A DNA stretch of 64,000 nucleotides from Venturia oleaginea (GCA_013176395.1 JABMLP010000012.1:558001-622000), one strand, 5' to 3'; counted from the first letter of the stretch, positions 22,740 to 33,980 are shown. Numbers and translations: made by a program. The notes: generated by a model from the sequence alone, not told the origin.

Positions 22740-24033
22740 CCATGATTTTTCTTTGTCGAAAGAGTGGAGAGGGGTGAATGTAATCGGATGATCCGTCTTT
22801 GTATCCATATTCTTACGATGTTGATGATACCCCATGCATTGAATGCCGGCTGGTCTTCCGCTGGCGTGGGGGATCGGTTTTAGAGTGGGAGGTGTTATGA
22901 TTAGGCCCTGGTAATACTTAATGCATTGGTTATGTTATGCGATGATTTTGCATTCGCAGGGTGCAGGATAGTTGGGGATAGTTTAACCGCATGTGGATAT
23001 ACTTATGGATTAACTTCGTAGGTATTTTAGGAGTAGATCTTCGGGAAATGGATGTATCACGCTGAGATTATTGGAGGAAGGAGGGGGAACAAAGGAACTT
23101 GGCTTCTGGGCATTTGGATACGTAAGATAAGGATTATTGGTAGGGATATTGCAGATATTTATCTTGGCTATGGTGCTTAGGATATTAATATATGATTGTT
23201 GCGTCTCTAGATCCTCAAGCTTCGAATGGGATTTAATACGATCCTACATTTTCTCTACCGCTCTTAGGATCTTTGTATCTTTACCATGTACGCTTTCTCG
23301 TTATACTTAATACCGTCGGTAAGGGGACAATTTCAGACTCCTTCTAGCTTCCGGATTGAAATACACATTCAAGCCTCCCACTCACCGAGCATGAATCAGG
23401 CACGAAGTAAACACGATCGAACTACCTGATATTTCCCATTCTTGGCTGTGTGGAATATCATTACCTCGGAGGGAAGGCGTCCATGTGATCCTTGTCTTAG
23501 AGGAAAGGTATGCATACAACCCTCGCATGATTTGCATCGCACGGCTTGCATGATCTCCTCCCCACGGTTCGGCGCGAGACACATGGTAGAGGTTGATTGA
23601 TTGACGATAAGATTTGGGCGATTAGGGTGAAATTCTCGGTTGTGATTGGGAGAGGAGATAATGCGCCCAGATCTACACGCAGAAGTTGGGGGAGCGGGGG
23701 ATGTTTCCTTGAGTTAGGGGGGGTTGTGATTGGTACGAGGGATACTTACGAGTTATCAATTGGTAGGGTTTGGTTTGGTTTGCGATGGATCAGTTTTGTT
23801 GTTGGAGGGTGGGTAGAGAGAGTGTGAGGGTAGAGAGAGAGGGGAGGGAGAGGTAGGTATGAAGTCCTCCCAATCCTTTGAATGCTGAAGCGTCTCGGCG
23901 ATAAAATCTCTATTTCACTCTTCAATCCGAATTCTAATTACCTACCAACCAACTCCTATACCAACCTCACTACTCCTCCCTCACCTAAACCTAAACCAAA
24001 CCAATCTACTCCAATCAAATCAAGTCAACCGAA
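22740..24033. other. Intergenic, includes putative metallothionein promoter
   Basis: No gene is supported on either strand. From about 23640 the DNA becomes purine-rich on the plus strand, then switches at about 23930 to a CT/CA-rich leader directly before the small ATG at 24034. An ATAAAATC stretch near 23900 is a possible TATA-like element. Confidence 0.4.
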
Positions 24034-24171
24034 ATGGGCGACGGCCACTGCCAAACCTGCTCCTGTGCGACTTGTGATAAGTGTACTTGCTGCAGTGTAT
24101 GTCTTCCTTTCTCTTCTCTTATACTTCTTTGATGGTTGGTTGGCGATGCTGATTTATTCTCGTAGCACTAA
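24034..24171 (+). CDS. Metallothionein-like 22-residue cysteine-rich peptide
   Basis: Exon 1 (24034-24096) encodes 21 residues starting at an ATG with a good context (ACCGAAATGG). Exon 2 (24166-24171) adds one His codon and the stop if the GTATGT donor and CGTAG acceptor are used (69-nt intron). Seven of 22 residues are cysteine (positions 6, 9, 11, 14, 17, 19, 20) in CxxC, CxC and CC arrangements, with almost no hydrophobic residues: the hallmark of small fungal copper/zinc metallothioneins of 22-26 residues. These bind Cu(I) or Zn in thiolate clusters in the cytosol or at the wall, and their promoters often respond to metal. An alternative donor two bases into the last codon changes only the final residues. 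Confidence 0.65.
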
Positions 24172-24498
24172 GTGAGCGGTGATGGAAATGAGTGATCTCG
24201 ATCGTTTGGGGAGTACTCAGTGGGCTGGAGATGGAGAGATGGGAGGTGGGATGGGAGATGGTGAGAATGGCGGGAGTGGGGATTGTTATTGGACGGGAGT
24301 GTGAGAGTAAGAGCGAGAGCGAGAGCTTCAAAGAATCTATGAAATGATTTTCATGATGAAATTTGTCGTTTCTTGAGATACCTGATATTTTGTGCGATGA
24401 TTAATGTTAGGGTCTCCAACGGGGCGGTGGGAAACGGGTTGAGGCGGGGGAGGGTAAGGGCGGGGCGGGTTATTCGGGGCGGGTTTAGGTCCTTACTA
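24172..24498. other. G-rich repeat flank into which the Tc1-type element inserted
   Basis: From about 24415 the sequence is strongly G-rich (GGGGCGGG and GGCGGGG motifs), and similar C/G-rich DNA (CCCGACCCGCCCCGCC) resumes after 25463. The transposon at 24499-25461 thus lies within an older GC-rich repeat. Confidence 0.5.
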
Positions 24499-25461
24499 TG
24501 GTAGCTGGGGAGATACACGTTAATTGCCACCCAATATGCAGCAATCCTTGAAGCTTGATATAGCCGTAGATCTCACATTTTTAGCGTTTCGTACAGTCAC
24601 ATAAGCAGAATTTGATTCGCTCTCGAAATACACTATCCTCACCACTTTGTATGCATCCCTCTTGCATCAATACAGGATTGGTGTATGATCTTATGGGCTG
24701 ATGAGACTTGGGTTACCGGTGGAAGGCATAGGAGACAATGGGTTACTCGAAAAGCTGGAGAGGAGTTTCATCCTGACTTGTGTACTTCAAAAGATACGCA
24801 AGAGGAAAGGGTGGATGTTCTGGGGTTGCTTCTTTGGGGCGATAAAAGGACCAGGAATCTTCTGGGAAAAGGATTGGGGTTCAATTGGCACGGTAGGTTA
24901 ACAATCTTGTTAATTCCTACTCTTTCTAACCTTGTAATAGGAGTCCTATACGGAGAGGATTGTCCCTAAAGTATACCGCTTCCTACAACAACATCCACAC
25001 CTCTATTTAATGCAGGATAATGCCCCAGGGCATAGCGGTTCTATTACTCAAGAGGCTCTTGTACAAATTGGGGTTCGGCTTATCTTTTAGCCGCCATATT
25101 CTCCAGATTTGAACCCGATTGAGACAGTTTCGAATAAGATGAAGCAGTGGATTGAGGATAATTACGAGGATAAGCAGTTTTATTATCCACGATTAAGGCG
25201 TGTTGTGCAGCAGGCCTGGAATGAGGCTACTACACCAGAATTTCTATGGGACACCCTTTGTACAATGCCTCAGCGCTGCCAAGACGTCATCAATGCAAGA
25301 GGGATGCATACAAAGTGGTGAGGATAGTGTATTTAGAGAGCGAATTAAATTCTGCTTATGTGACTGTACGAAACGCTAAAAATGTGAGATCTACGGCTAT
25401 ATCAAGCTTCAAGGATTGCTGCATATTGGGTGGCAATTAACGTGTATCTCCCCAGCTACCA
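24499..25461 (+). mobile_element. Fold-back Tc1/mariner-type element with 169-bp inverted arms
   Basis: The left arm (24499-24667) and right arm (25293-25461) are near-perfect inverted repeats of 169 bp. They are flanked by TA dinucleotides (24497-24498, 25462-25463), the Tc1/mariner target. The outer ends read TGGTAGCTGGGG. Between them lies only the C-terminal two thirds of a DDE transposase. The right arm contains its last codons, and the left arm is the mirror copy of that 3' end. The element therefore seems to have lost its original 5' half, which was replaced by an inverted copy of the 3' end. Confidence 0.88.
24685..25321 (+). pseudogene. Truncated DD34E transposase remnant
   Basis: Coherent DDE_3/Tc1 text runs through this stretch: LWADETWVTGG (first catalytic Asp), WMFWGCFFGAIKGPGIFW, then after a probable intron (GTAGGT...TAATAG, about 24892-24941) LMQDNAPGH (second Asp), PPYSPDLNPIE (Glu) and a C-terminal WNEATTPEFLWDTL. 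Thirty-four residues separate the second Asp from the Glu, hence DD34E. It is dead. The N-terminal DNA-binding region is missing, one extra base shifts the frame near 24783, and a TAG stands just before PPYSPDLNPIE where a Trp is usual (TGG to TAG, RIP-like). Confidence 0.85.
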
Positions 25462-25580
25462 TAGTAGACTTCGACCCGACCCGCCCCGCCAAGGCTAGGG
25501 GCAATGTTTAGTAAACGGGGGGGGGAACGGGTTTTCAGACGGGATTTTTCATAGAAACCTCTATATCTTTACATCTAGTA

Positions 25581-26077
25581 ACGTATTCCACCACCGAGTC
25601 GGCCACTTTTCCTTGGCACAGCCCTTATCCTCTTTAACACGTAATGTCTCAACAACGCAACGCGATAGCCGTTCAAGAAGAAGGTAGAATTGATCTCGTT
25701 CTTCAGGCTTATACCTCTGGCCAACTTCAAAGCCTACGGCGCGGCGCAAAAGGAAGTGGATCCAGCAAGGAGGTACTATAGAGTATGGGACTGCAGCAGC
25801 GCAGGTAGCTGCAGAGGCGTCTGTAACGCCTCAGGGATCGAAGAAGGCTCGTGGTAGTGGTGATTAAGAAACAGCCCGACCAACTCAACGGCGCTGTGGG
25901 AACTGCGGCGCAACTGGGCATAATGCGCGAACTTGTGAAAAAGATATCGAGATATCTTCTGAATCAGATAGCAACACGACGGACTTAGAATCTATTGTTA
26001 ATAGCGATGAAATTGAAGAGTCGTAATGTAAGATGGTCGTGCCAAGAAATTTTGACCAGCTCGGTGGTGGAACACGT
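25581..26077 (+). mobile_element. Internally deleted pogo/Fot1-type element
   Basis: The ends are inverted (ACGTATTCCACCACCGAG and CTCGGTGGTGGAACACGT) and flanked by TA. A transposase start (25644, MSQQRNAIAVQEEGRIDLVL) runs for about 35 codons and then jumps directly into the transposase C-terminus. That part carries a zinc knuckle CGNCGATGHNARTC (CX2CX4HX4C) and an acidic tail ending at a stop at 26024. The DDE core is gone. A TAA before ETARPTQRRCG probably arose from CAA. The first 170 bases match 39770-39945 in inverse orientation. Confidence 0.85.
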
Positions 26078-26156
26078 TAAGCCCTGAATATAAGAGGGGG
26101 AAGAGGGGGAAGAAGAGCTAAGTTTAGGGGCGAATAGCTGTTACGGGGCGAATAGC

Positions 26157-26860
26157 TGTTACGGGGAACTCGTTTCTCAACACAGTTGATTATGCCAAGA
26201 CCTTCTTGACACCTGTGTCCTCTTGTTCTGATCCGCGGGTTTGGGGTAAGGGCAATATCAGTCTGGAAATACTTACCTTAAGTACCTTCCCTTGCTCAGG
26301 TTCTTTGGAGGCTCACTAGATCCTAGCCGTCCGATGTATCTCCCAATTCAATTGTCGTCTAACCGATTTGAACCTCAGATCATTCCTGAACTCTTGTCGG
26401 TTAGTATGAAGGTTGGGGGTGGGCTTGCTTCGTGTGCATATAACTTGTGCTTGTTTGTATCTAAGTTAATGGTCGTTACTGTAGTAGGTTGAAGAAGCTC
26501 CTACGTGAGAAACATAACATGAGATAACCACGAAGAGAGAAAGGAAAGTCCGTCCAACGTCCTCCCTATATACCCTTCTGGTTCTGGGTGCCAAGATGTA
26601 TTCCCACACCTCTTGGCTCTTCCCACACTTTCCACACCTTCAAATCTGTGGGCACTGCCAAGACCTGTGGGAACTGTGGGAATATCACGTGACTTCTGCA
26701 CGTACTATTTTCCTTTAGGACTGACCCCGTCGCACCAGTCTCACCCTGTGTGCTCGAAGGATTCCCCTCCATTATCAGTCCTAACAATAACTCCTCGTTA
26801 TCCAACCGTTCTTTGCGAGTTCTGCCTTCCTGCTCTTCAGCCTTGAGGTGATCTGTAACA
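26157..26860 (-). mobile_element. LTR of a 0.7-kb family (copy A), no target duplication
   Basis: On the minus strand it starts TGTTACAGATCACCTCAAGG at 26860 and ends CCGTAACA at 26157. It is highly similar to 38870-39128 and clearly related to the complete solo LTR 37690-38375, including the TATATAGGGAGGAC promoter block. Flanks differ (ATAGC/TTTCT), so it is either part of a rearranged element or has lost a neighbour. Just to its left CGAATAGCTGTTACGGGG is duplicated in tandem (about 26131-26166). Confidence 0.8.
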
Positions 26861-27061
26861 TTTCTATAATTTCTTACCTTTCCTTATTTATTTTCCGGAA
26901 GGAAGAAAGAGCCTCTTTTCTTTTCTCTCTCCTTCCTTACTCTCTCGCTCTCGCCGTCTCCAACAAAAAGATTTAAAAAGACGTATAGAGGTAGATTCCA
27001 GGTTAAAATCGATAAAAAGTAATAGTTGTTGATTTTACGAAAAAGAAAAAGCCGTTCGCTT

Positions 27062-30000
27062 ACTTACAACAGTAGCTGTATTACGCTCTAACTGGCTAAG
27101 CATAGGCTCCAAACCACAGACCATTATTGCCTGCTCCATGGTTTTCGGGGCAAACTTGAAGCCATCAGTTAGGAATGAAAGAGTTCGCAAATAGCGATTG
27201 TCTACCTCGCCGAAGCAGAAGGAGTCGACTACGATGCCGTTGGAACGAGATAAGGGTATACCTCGAAAGTCTAACGCATAGATTTCGTGCCCAAACCATT
27301 AGAGATGCAGAGAATACTTTTTCGAGCTACACATATTGAAATTAGTTTTGACTACCCGAGTCCAAAGCAAGTAGATTTCAGCATGCCTTGGTGTCACGGG
27401 AGCAATAGAAGCAGTCGTAGATCACGTTGACAAATGATTAGCCGTGCTAGCTATAAGCGGGCGTGATAGAAGTCAATGGTAGTATCGTTCTAAGGATCAA
27501 AACATTGCGTGAAGAATCTAAGTACAGGGAGGAATCGCAAGGTATATATGGGATTCCTTGGTTCGTGCGCTGAAGTCACGTGTATACCAGTTCATGGTAA
27601 CATTCTCAGTGTCACTCCGTGACACTTGGGGATACTGAGTAGCGTAGTCAAGGATCTGGTCTTTGGCTAACTCCACGGGGCACTAGAGAGTAGTTTCGCC
27701 AGAGGCCTTTAAACGAGTGACGGTTGCACGGAAGTCCTCAACAATATAAGTAATCTGCTAGATACGGTAGCGGAACTGTTGATAGTAATGAGACCGAGAT
27801 ACGTTCGGTATCTATAGGCCAGTATGCGGTTGAGCAGTTGGTCGAACATCTAAAATGCTGAAATCAGTTCAAAGTGTTCAAAACAGGAGGGATAGCGATA
27901 AATTTCTAGCGAATTTTGCAAATTGATTGCCAGAAATAGATCGCACTCGCTCTTGGTTCGAATTTGCAAGAAAACAGAGATCACTCACCTACTTAAGAGG
28001 GTGTAGGGAGTGATATTTTGACGTGAATGTCGCCTGAGATTCCAAACGAACTGATCACACTGGTATTAGCTGGCAAGACGATATCGTTGACTTGAAAAAA
28101 GGTTGAAATCGGGATATCGACTCTTCAGACTGCGGAATGCGAGCTCGTCCACACTTGACAAGGCTATGTCACTCGAGAAAGTACGGTTGAAGTTGCCTTG
28201 TCTACTCTGGAAAGCGATGGCTATAGGCTGTGCCTTCTGAGGTCGAGGTGTCTTTTTGAGAGGTTGTTCTTATGTATTGTACACAAAGTCTTCGCCATTG
28301 AATCATTCACGTACGTCCTTCACCATTCGCCTATCGGTAGAAAGACTGGTGCTGGCCAAACTCATACCAGTGCAGGGAGAGGATATTCGAATCTGAAAAC
28401 AGCGAGTTATGGCAGATCTATCGTAGTGTTGCCAATCAACCGGGATGACCGGATCATCAAACAAATCCTCCGAGATCGGGCAGCAATACTCGTCTGGAAT
28501 TCTCAGCTTCAAGGCAGTCGATGCACCCGGAACTCCTTATTGGGTTTAAGCTGTATCAATTTTTAGTACATCATTCCACAAATCAAATCAATATCAATAG
28601 GTTTCTGGCGAATTTTCGAAGTGAATTCCCGTCAGAAATGGGAAAAAAATCTCCTGAAGAAAAGGTAGGGCGTACCTGCAGTTGGTACACGTTCTCCAAT
28701 GGACCAATACCAATCCTACGCAGCAGAGGTCGCGTCACTGCGAGCTCGGAACACGAGGAAGTCCGCCAATACTTTTTTGTGTCAATTGGACCAATCAAGG
28801 TCTTCTTGGGGTCTGCTAGGCGTGATTGGGAGGTACCGATATGAGCTGAATCAAGTGCCTAGGCGCGGTGACGCTGAGTGTCAACATATTCCTGCTGGCT
28901 GCGCACGCTCTTTGACATTACACTGACGAGGAGTAATAACAGGTCGGAGGCAGTGCTTCCTTGTTGGGTTTCTGGCATTGCCTTGATGCTCTGAACGATG
29001 TCTTCGGACGATTCATAAGCAGCGAGTTCCTCTTTTATCTCCTCGAGTGGAGTGGAAATAGCCGTTGGATTCGATTCAAGGTCGAACATGCCAGCAAAAT
29101 CCGTGATTATTTTGGGTTTGAGGAAGAAGTCGCGGTGCCTGAAACTTCTAGATTAGCATCGGGTTTTCGTTCTGTTATAGTATACTAGAAATTCCTGACA
29201 ATTTTGTTCCTTTAAATTGCCAGGAATTTTGAGTACGCTGTGTTCATTCACTCACCTTCATCGTCAACGGTAACGTTATTAAAGACTGTTGGATCTCTCA
29301 TACTGGCGCTGCAATCCACACAGATCATCAAGATTTCCTCTGGAAATTCGAGTTTTCGCTCTTTCGGATCACCAATGGCGTCAAGAATGGCGCTTCTATC
29401 CGCCTCTCACAAAGCAAGCATGGACGAGAGCAGCTGCGCCACGATGGCCAGATCTATAGCTACTTCACCTCCACGTGTTGGCCTGAATATTAAAGAGTCT
29501 TTTCTAGGGTTACTGCAAGGTTGCCTACCGACATATGCGGTACCCAGACCGTCACGGTTAAGCATGGGGGAAGGAGATGAGGCTAAAGCGAGACGACAAG
29601 GTGGCAGACAAATAATTAATATCTTGCATTTCGTTCGCATCAACAATTTAACCTATCGTTCCAGTTAGTTAATAGTCCCCTACTTCAGACAGTGATTCAT
29701 AATTTCTAGACAGAAGATAGAAGAGATTTTCCAGAGAATTAGAAAGTGACTTTTAGATCGCGAATCTTCATGATGCGAAGAGCATCTGCTTAGCCCCTGG
29801 CGTTTATGAAAAGGATTAAACCTACCTTGTCCAGGCATCCTGCTAGCAGCGGCATACTTGTCGTTGGCGTATAGGATGTCAATATCAAACACCAAGACTT
29901 CACTGTTGTAGCTTTCACTGAGTAGAGTAGCGCGCTTCGTGCGACCATCAAGAGAAAGTGCGGAGATTGGGCCCAAACCAGCTTGCGTAAATTCGATCAA
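27062..30000 (-). pseudogene. Decayed VWA / U-box domain gene
   Basis: Minus-strand pieces lie in order. A start-like exon (LVFDIDILYANDKYAAASRM, near 29900) comes first. Next is LEFPEEILMICVDCSASM near 29300, a von Willebrand A strand with the DxSxS metal site. A helical segment (28859-29124) follows. Then comes a U-box (IPDEYCCPISEDLFDDPVIP then DRSAITRCF, 28400-28510). Last is a 3' VWA-like block (SFCFGEVDNRYLRTLSFLTD then EPMLSQLER, near 27090-27250) ending at a GTAAGT donor. The pieces are in different frames. At least one CGA appears as TGA (LAL*EADRSAILDAI), and no downstream end was found. U-box proteins are E2-binding ubiquitin ligases. I read this as a once-normal multi-exon gene now inactivated in the repeat island. 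Some frame changes are certainly introns. Confidence 0.6.
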
Positions 30001-31096
30001 ACTAGAGCTAAGAACATCAAAATATCCCTGCTCAAGTAGGCCTCTGACATGGTTTGCTTGTATTGTGTTGTTTTATATACATTGATGATACGGATTCCCG
30101 AAGTCTAGCTCAGAGAGTCACGTGATACCAGCAAACATGTTGGGGTGGAAAGCTTCGAAGGACCGACGTTGAAATTAGCCCATGAAAAATTTGCGCCAGA
30201 CTTTAACGCCAGACTTTAACGCGCGGTGAGAGTTGGCTGACTTGACGTGCGAGTTACGTGATTTCTAGAAGTTGGTGGTGATCCATCTCTACATCGTTGT
30301 GGAGAGCAGATTGACCGCCTGAGCACTCTCCCTGGAATCTCCGCCCCGACTGCCCCGGCACGAATCTCTCTTCAAAAATTCTCTACGTGCGGACGCGCCA
30401 CAGCGAACTTGACCAAAGATGCTCATCTTCAGGAACCATGCGGACGATATGCAATGTAACGCAGAGAAGCACGATGCTACGGTACTAGTCTCCTAAAATG
30501 AGGACTACTCGTTCCGGATACATCTAGCATGATTTGAGATCTGGTGCGCTTGAACGGCTTTGACGAAAGTGAGCCCGGATAGCCGAATACCTGTGGAGGA
30601 GATCACATACTTTCGATAACGAAGAAAGTGTTCCATAAAGATTGACTCTTCGGTAGCTAATTATACCTACTTGTGAACTACCACAGTCAGTTTTCCCATT
30701 TTGACTGATGCGATTCATGCATAGATATACTCCCTACTGATCTCTACAACTTCGCATGTTTTTTTTTCTTTTTTCTTTTTTGAGAGCGATGCTCGATCTT
30801 GTGGGGCTACATCGATGCTAGATGATGTTGGAAATGCACCGATTGGGCACTCAGTTGAGGCTCAAAGCTTGTGGTGCTTAATTCCCAGCACTAAGAGCAA
30901 ACCGGTCCGAATCTTCAGCTCCAAGTTGGGAGACTACTTCGCCGCCACATACGAACATCGACTGTTGAGCTATTCGATGACAAAAGATTTCCAAGTTTGA
31001 CCCGAATTCGCACGATTAACGACCATACATAGGCTCGAGAGCTCCCTCTGAAATGGAAGCCAGACACATCTCTTCAAACTGTTGCATATCGCCAAC
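30001..31096. other. Intergenic, upstream of GMC oxidase
   Basis: No gene recognised. A T-rich tract lies near 30759-30781 and a CAC/GAC-rich GC block near 30340. The last 60 bases are the probable leader of the GMC gene. Confidence 0.4.
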
Positions 31097-32965
31097 ATGT
31101 TGTCTACTTTACTTCTCGGAGCGGGATTCTCAGTGCTGGCCAACGCACTCGCTGTGCCTCAATACTCATTTTCCGGGAAATTGACTGGAAGTTCTTTTGG
31201 AATACCATCTCGAAATGCGACATATGATTATATCATCATCGGGGGCGGTCTTGCAGGCAGTGTAATGGCCGCCAGATTGACACAGCACTCGAGTGAAACA
31301 GTCGCTGTGGTCGAAGCCGGAAATTTCTACGAACTCAGCAATGGCAATTGGAGTCAAGTACCATATTATTCAGAGGAATGGGCCGGCAGTGCGCCAACGG
31401 ACTACAATCCACTCGTCGATTGGGGACTCGAATCGGAACCCCAGATAAATGGCGACGTAATCCATTATGCCCAGGGAAAGAATCTGGGAGGATCTTCTGG
31501 TCGTAACCAAATGCTGTATCATCGTGCGACGAAGGGATATTATCAGAAATGGGCTGAGCATGTTGGGGATTTGTCGTATACTTGGGAGAACATGACGACG
31601 TATCTTGAGAGGAGCATGACATTTACTCCTCCACAACCAACTGCGCAGAATGTCAATGGTAGCTTCTCCTACGATGCTTCGGCCTTCCTTGCGTCTGGGA
31701 ATATGAGCAATCCGCTACAAGTTTGCTACCCATCTTATGTGCAGCCTCTTTCAGCCTATGGGCCGGCAGTTTTTGGAAGTTTGGGATTATCCGAGCAGGC
31801 TGGCTTCAGCAGTGGTGTTCTACACGGATACGGTAGCTGGACGTCCACGATCGACCCAGCGACAGGGCTGCGATCCTCAGCCGAGTCTTCGTTCCTACAA
31901 ACCGCTTTCCCTCGCATCCAGTTGACTGTGTACATCAACACCATGGCACAAAACATCATTTTCAGCTCCAACAAAACCGCCATCGGCGTCAACGTCACAA
32001 GCAGCAGCAACCCCAACGACGCTCTATACTACACCCTCTCAGCCCGAAAAGAAGTTCTCGTAGCAGCCGGCGCCTGGCATTCTCCCCAACTCCTCCTTCT
32101 GAGTGGCATCGGTCCCAAAGCAACTCTGGACTCCTTCGACATCCCAGTCATCTCACCCCTCGAAGGCGTCGGAAGAAACATGTGGGACACCACCAACATC
32201 GGCGGAGTAGTCTACCCCATAAACCCCTCCTTCACAACCTACTCCTCCATCGAAAACAACGCCACCCTCCTCGCCCAAGCCGAAAACCAACTGCTCTCCA
32301 CCGGCACAGGCCCTCTCACAAACATCGGCACCGACTTCGTGGCCTGGTACAAAATTACGCAAAACGTCACCTCCACATTCTCCAACGCGACAAAAGAATG
32401 GCTCAACTCTCTACCGGCCGATTGGCCAGAACTCGAAATGAGTCTGGCGAGTACATCGCGTTCCCTAGAAGTCGCAGACGATAGCAGAAAAGTCGGCAGT
32501 CTAAATAACCTCATGATCGGCACAGCGAGTAGGGGAAACATGACCATCCGCAGCCCCTCCATCTTCTCCAAACCAGTCCTAAACCCAAACTGGCTCCAAG
32601 ACCCACGAGACCAGGAAGTCGCCATCGCCGCTTTCAAACTTGCGCGCAAAGCTGTCGCCGCATTGCCTACGGGTGTGGTGGTAGGCGATGAAATTTTCCC
32701 CGGTAAAAACGTTACCAGCGATGCCGAATTGTTACAGGCGATTTTTGGAAATATAGCTGCGATTCATCATGCATGTGCTAGTTGTGCTATGGGTCCAGTT
32801 GGACATCCGGATACGGTTGTTGATACTCTAGGGAGAGTGGTCGGGGTGAAAGGGGTGAGGGTTGTAGATTCCAGTGCGTTGCCTTTTGGGCCGCCGGGGC
32901 ATACGCAGGGGACTACGTATGGACATGCGGAAAAGATGGCGCAGGTTGTTTTGGATGCGATGTAA
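31097..32965 (+). CDS. Secreted GMC-family FAD oxidoreductase
   Basis: A single uninterrupted exon of 622 residues. The ATG at 31097 (CGCCAACATG context) opens a signal peptide (MLSTLLLGAGFSVLANALA); the frame extends upstream only through a non-ATG codon. The FAD-binding dinucleotide motif DYIIIGGGLAGSVMAARL begins near residue 44. GMC signature regions follow: GKNLGGSSGRNQMLYHRA, AGAWHSPQLLLLSGIGP, and the C-terminal HHACASCAMGPVG and GPPGHTQGTTYG segments carrying the two active-site histidine positions. Many NxS/T glycosylation sites support secretion. The family (CAZy AA3-like) oxidises alcohols or sugars and, when an oxidase, yields H2O2. The substrate is not deducible. Mn-SOD and peroxiredoxin genes lie within 5 kb downstream. 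Confidence 0.92.
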   Translation: MLSTLLLGAGFSVLANALAVPQYSFSGKLTGSSFGIPSRNATYDYIIIGGGLAGSVMAARLTQHSSETVAVVEAGNFYELSNGNWSQVPYYSEEWAGSAPTDYNPLVDWGLESEPQINGDVIHYAQGKNLGGSSGRNQMLYHRATKGYYQKWAEHVGDLSYTWENMTTYLERSMTFTPPQPTAQNVNGSFSYDASAFLASGNMSNPLQVCYPSYVQPLSAYGPAVFGSLGLSEQAGFSSGVLHGYGSWTSTIDPATGLRSSAESSFLQTAFPRIQLTVYINTMAQNIIFSSNKTAIGVNVTSSSNPNDALYYTLSARKEVLVAAGAWHSPQLLLLSGIGPKATLDSFDIPVISPLEGVGRNMWDTTNIGGVVYPINPSFTTYSSIENNATLLAQAENQLLSTGTGPLTNIGTDFVAWYKITQNVTSTFSNATKEWLNSLPADWPELEMSLASTSRSLEVADDSRKVGSLNNLMIGTASRGNMTIRSPSIFSKPVLNPNWLQDPRDQEVAIAAFKLARKAVAALPTGVVVGDEIFPGKNVTSDAELLQAIFGNIAAIHHACASCAMGPVGHPDTVVDTLGRVVGVKGVRVVDSSALPFGPPGHTQGTTYGHAEKMAQVVLDAM

Positions 32966-33980
32966 GCTGCTTACCTCCTATCAAAGAAACAGTAGAATTA
33001 ATTCTCGTCGGGTTGAGGGGAGGAGAAGAGTAATTTAAATAATGTCAATGTTATTCCTCGTTTCTTCTTTGAACCTCTACTGTCCATCTCACAGTATATC
33101 TTGTTGAAGTAAACAACCCATCTCCCCCTCCATACGAAAATCCCAGTGCCAAAAGAACCTCGCATCACTAAACCAGCTTTAACATGTAACCTCACAACCT
33201 TCTCAATCCACCGCAAAATCAACAAGCCCCTAAGCCCTCACAACAACACTTTCCGGAATAGCCAACACTCCAGGAATATCACCAATCCCCAAGCCAAACC
33301 AACTAATCTAAATCAACCAAACAAACAATCCGCCCACCCCTTCCTACGAAAATCCATCGAGCAAAATTGAGCGATTAATAATCAAAGCCAAGCCAAGCCA
33401 CGTTCCCCAATAGGAAAGATCCCGATTCCCCATTTGGAAGGAAAGACTCCGGTTTCCAGTTCACTGCCCGGTAGAGGGCAATTATATCTCCTACCATGTA
33501 TAAACAAGTATAAGGCTGAACTGCATATATCACGCCATTTCACGTTCGAGTTGCTCAAAGAATCGGAGCGGATTGTTGGGACCATCGCCGCGCCGGCGGT
33601 AAAATACACCGTGTCTTGGATACAGCTAACTAACTTATCTCGACCAGAATCGATCGGAAAAAGGTCATGTTCAAAAGCGCGGAATAAAAGTTGTTAGGCA
33701 GGAACAACATGGTGACTGCACCTGCAGCAACGGGTGATCATGGAAGAAGACTTTGAAGCGGTCCACTTTGTGACGCAAGATTAAGCAAATGATTCACTGG
33801 ACCAAAACCTGCAAAATTATAGCAGGGAAGCCAAAACATCGGACAACTTTCATTTGCCTGCAACTGATGTTGCATATAATTCCTATTGAATTTGGGTTCT
33901 GCGAAAATATTTATTCCACTGTAACCGTTGTTGTCAAGACCCTCTGCTGATTTCCCAGCCTACGCATTCGAGTAGCCACT
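32966..33980. other. Intergenic between convergent GMC and SOD genes
   Basis: It holds the 3' UTRs of both genes and an A/C-rich stretch (33140-33370) open in one frame but low in complexity. No gene is called. Confidence 0.45.

Noticed and set aside
15647..24171. SDR, LSM1 and membrane protein as a secondary-metabolite cluster
   Set aside because: No core enzyme (PKS, NRPS, terpene cyclase) or cluster regulator is present, and LSM1 is a housekeeping gene.
24034..24175. Reading 24034 as part of a longer 97-codon frame starting at 23882
   Set aside because: That frame is a different one and would give a low-complexity Pro/Asn/Ser protein; the cysteine pattern in the ATG-24034 frame is far more specific.
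31756..32649. Several minus-strand open frames inside the GMC oxidase gene
   Set aside because: They are antisense shadows in a GC-rich coding exon with clear GMC motifs on the plus strand.
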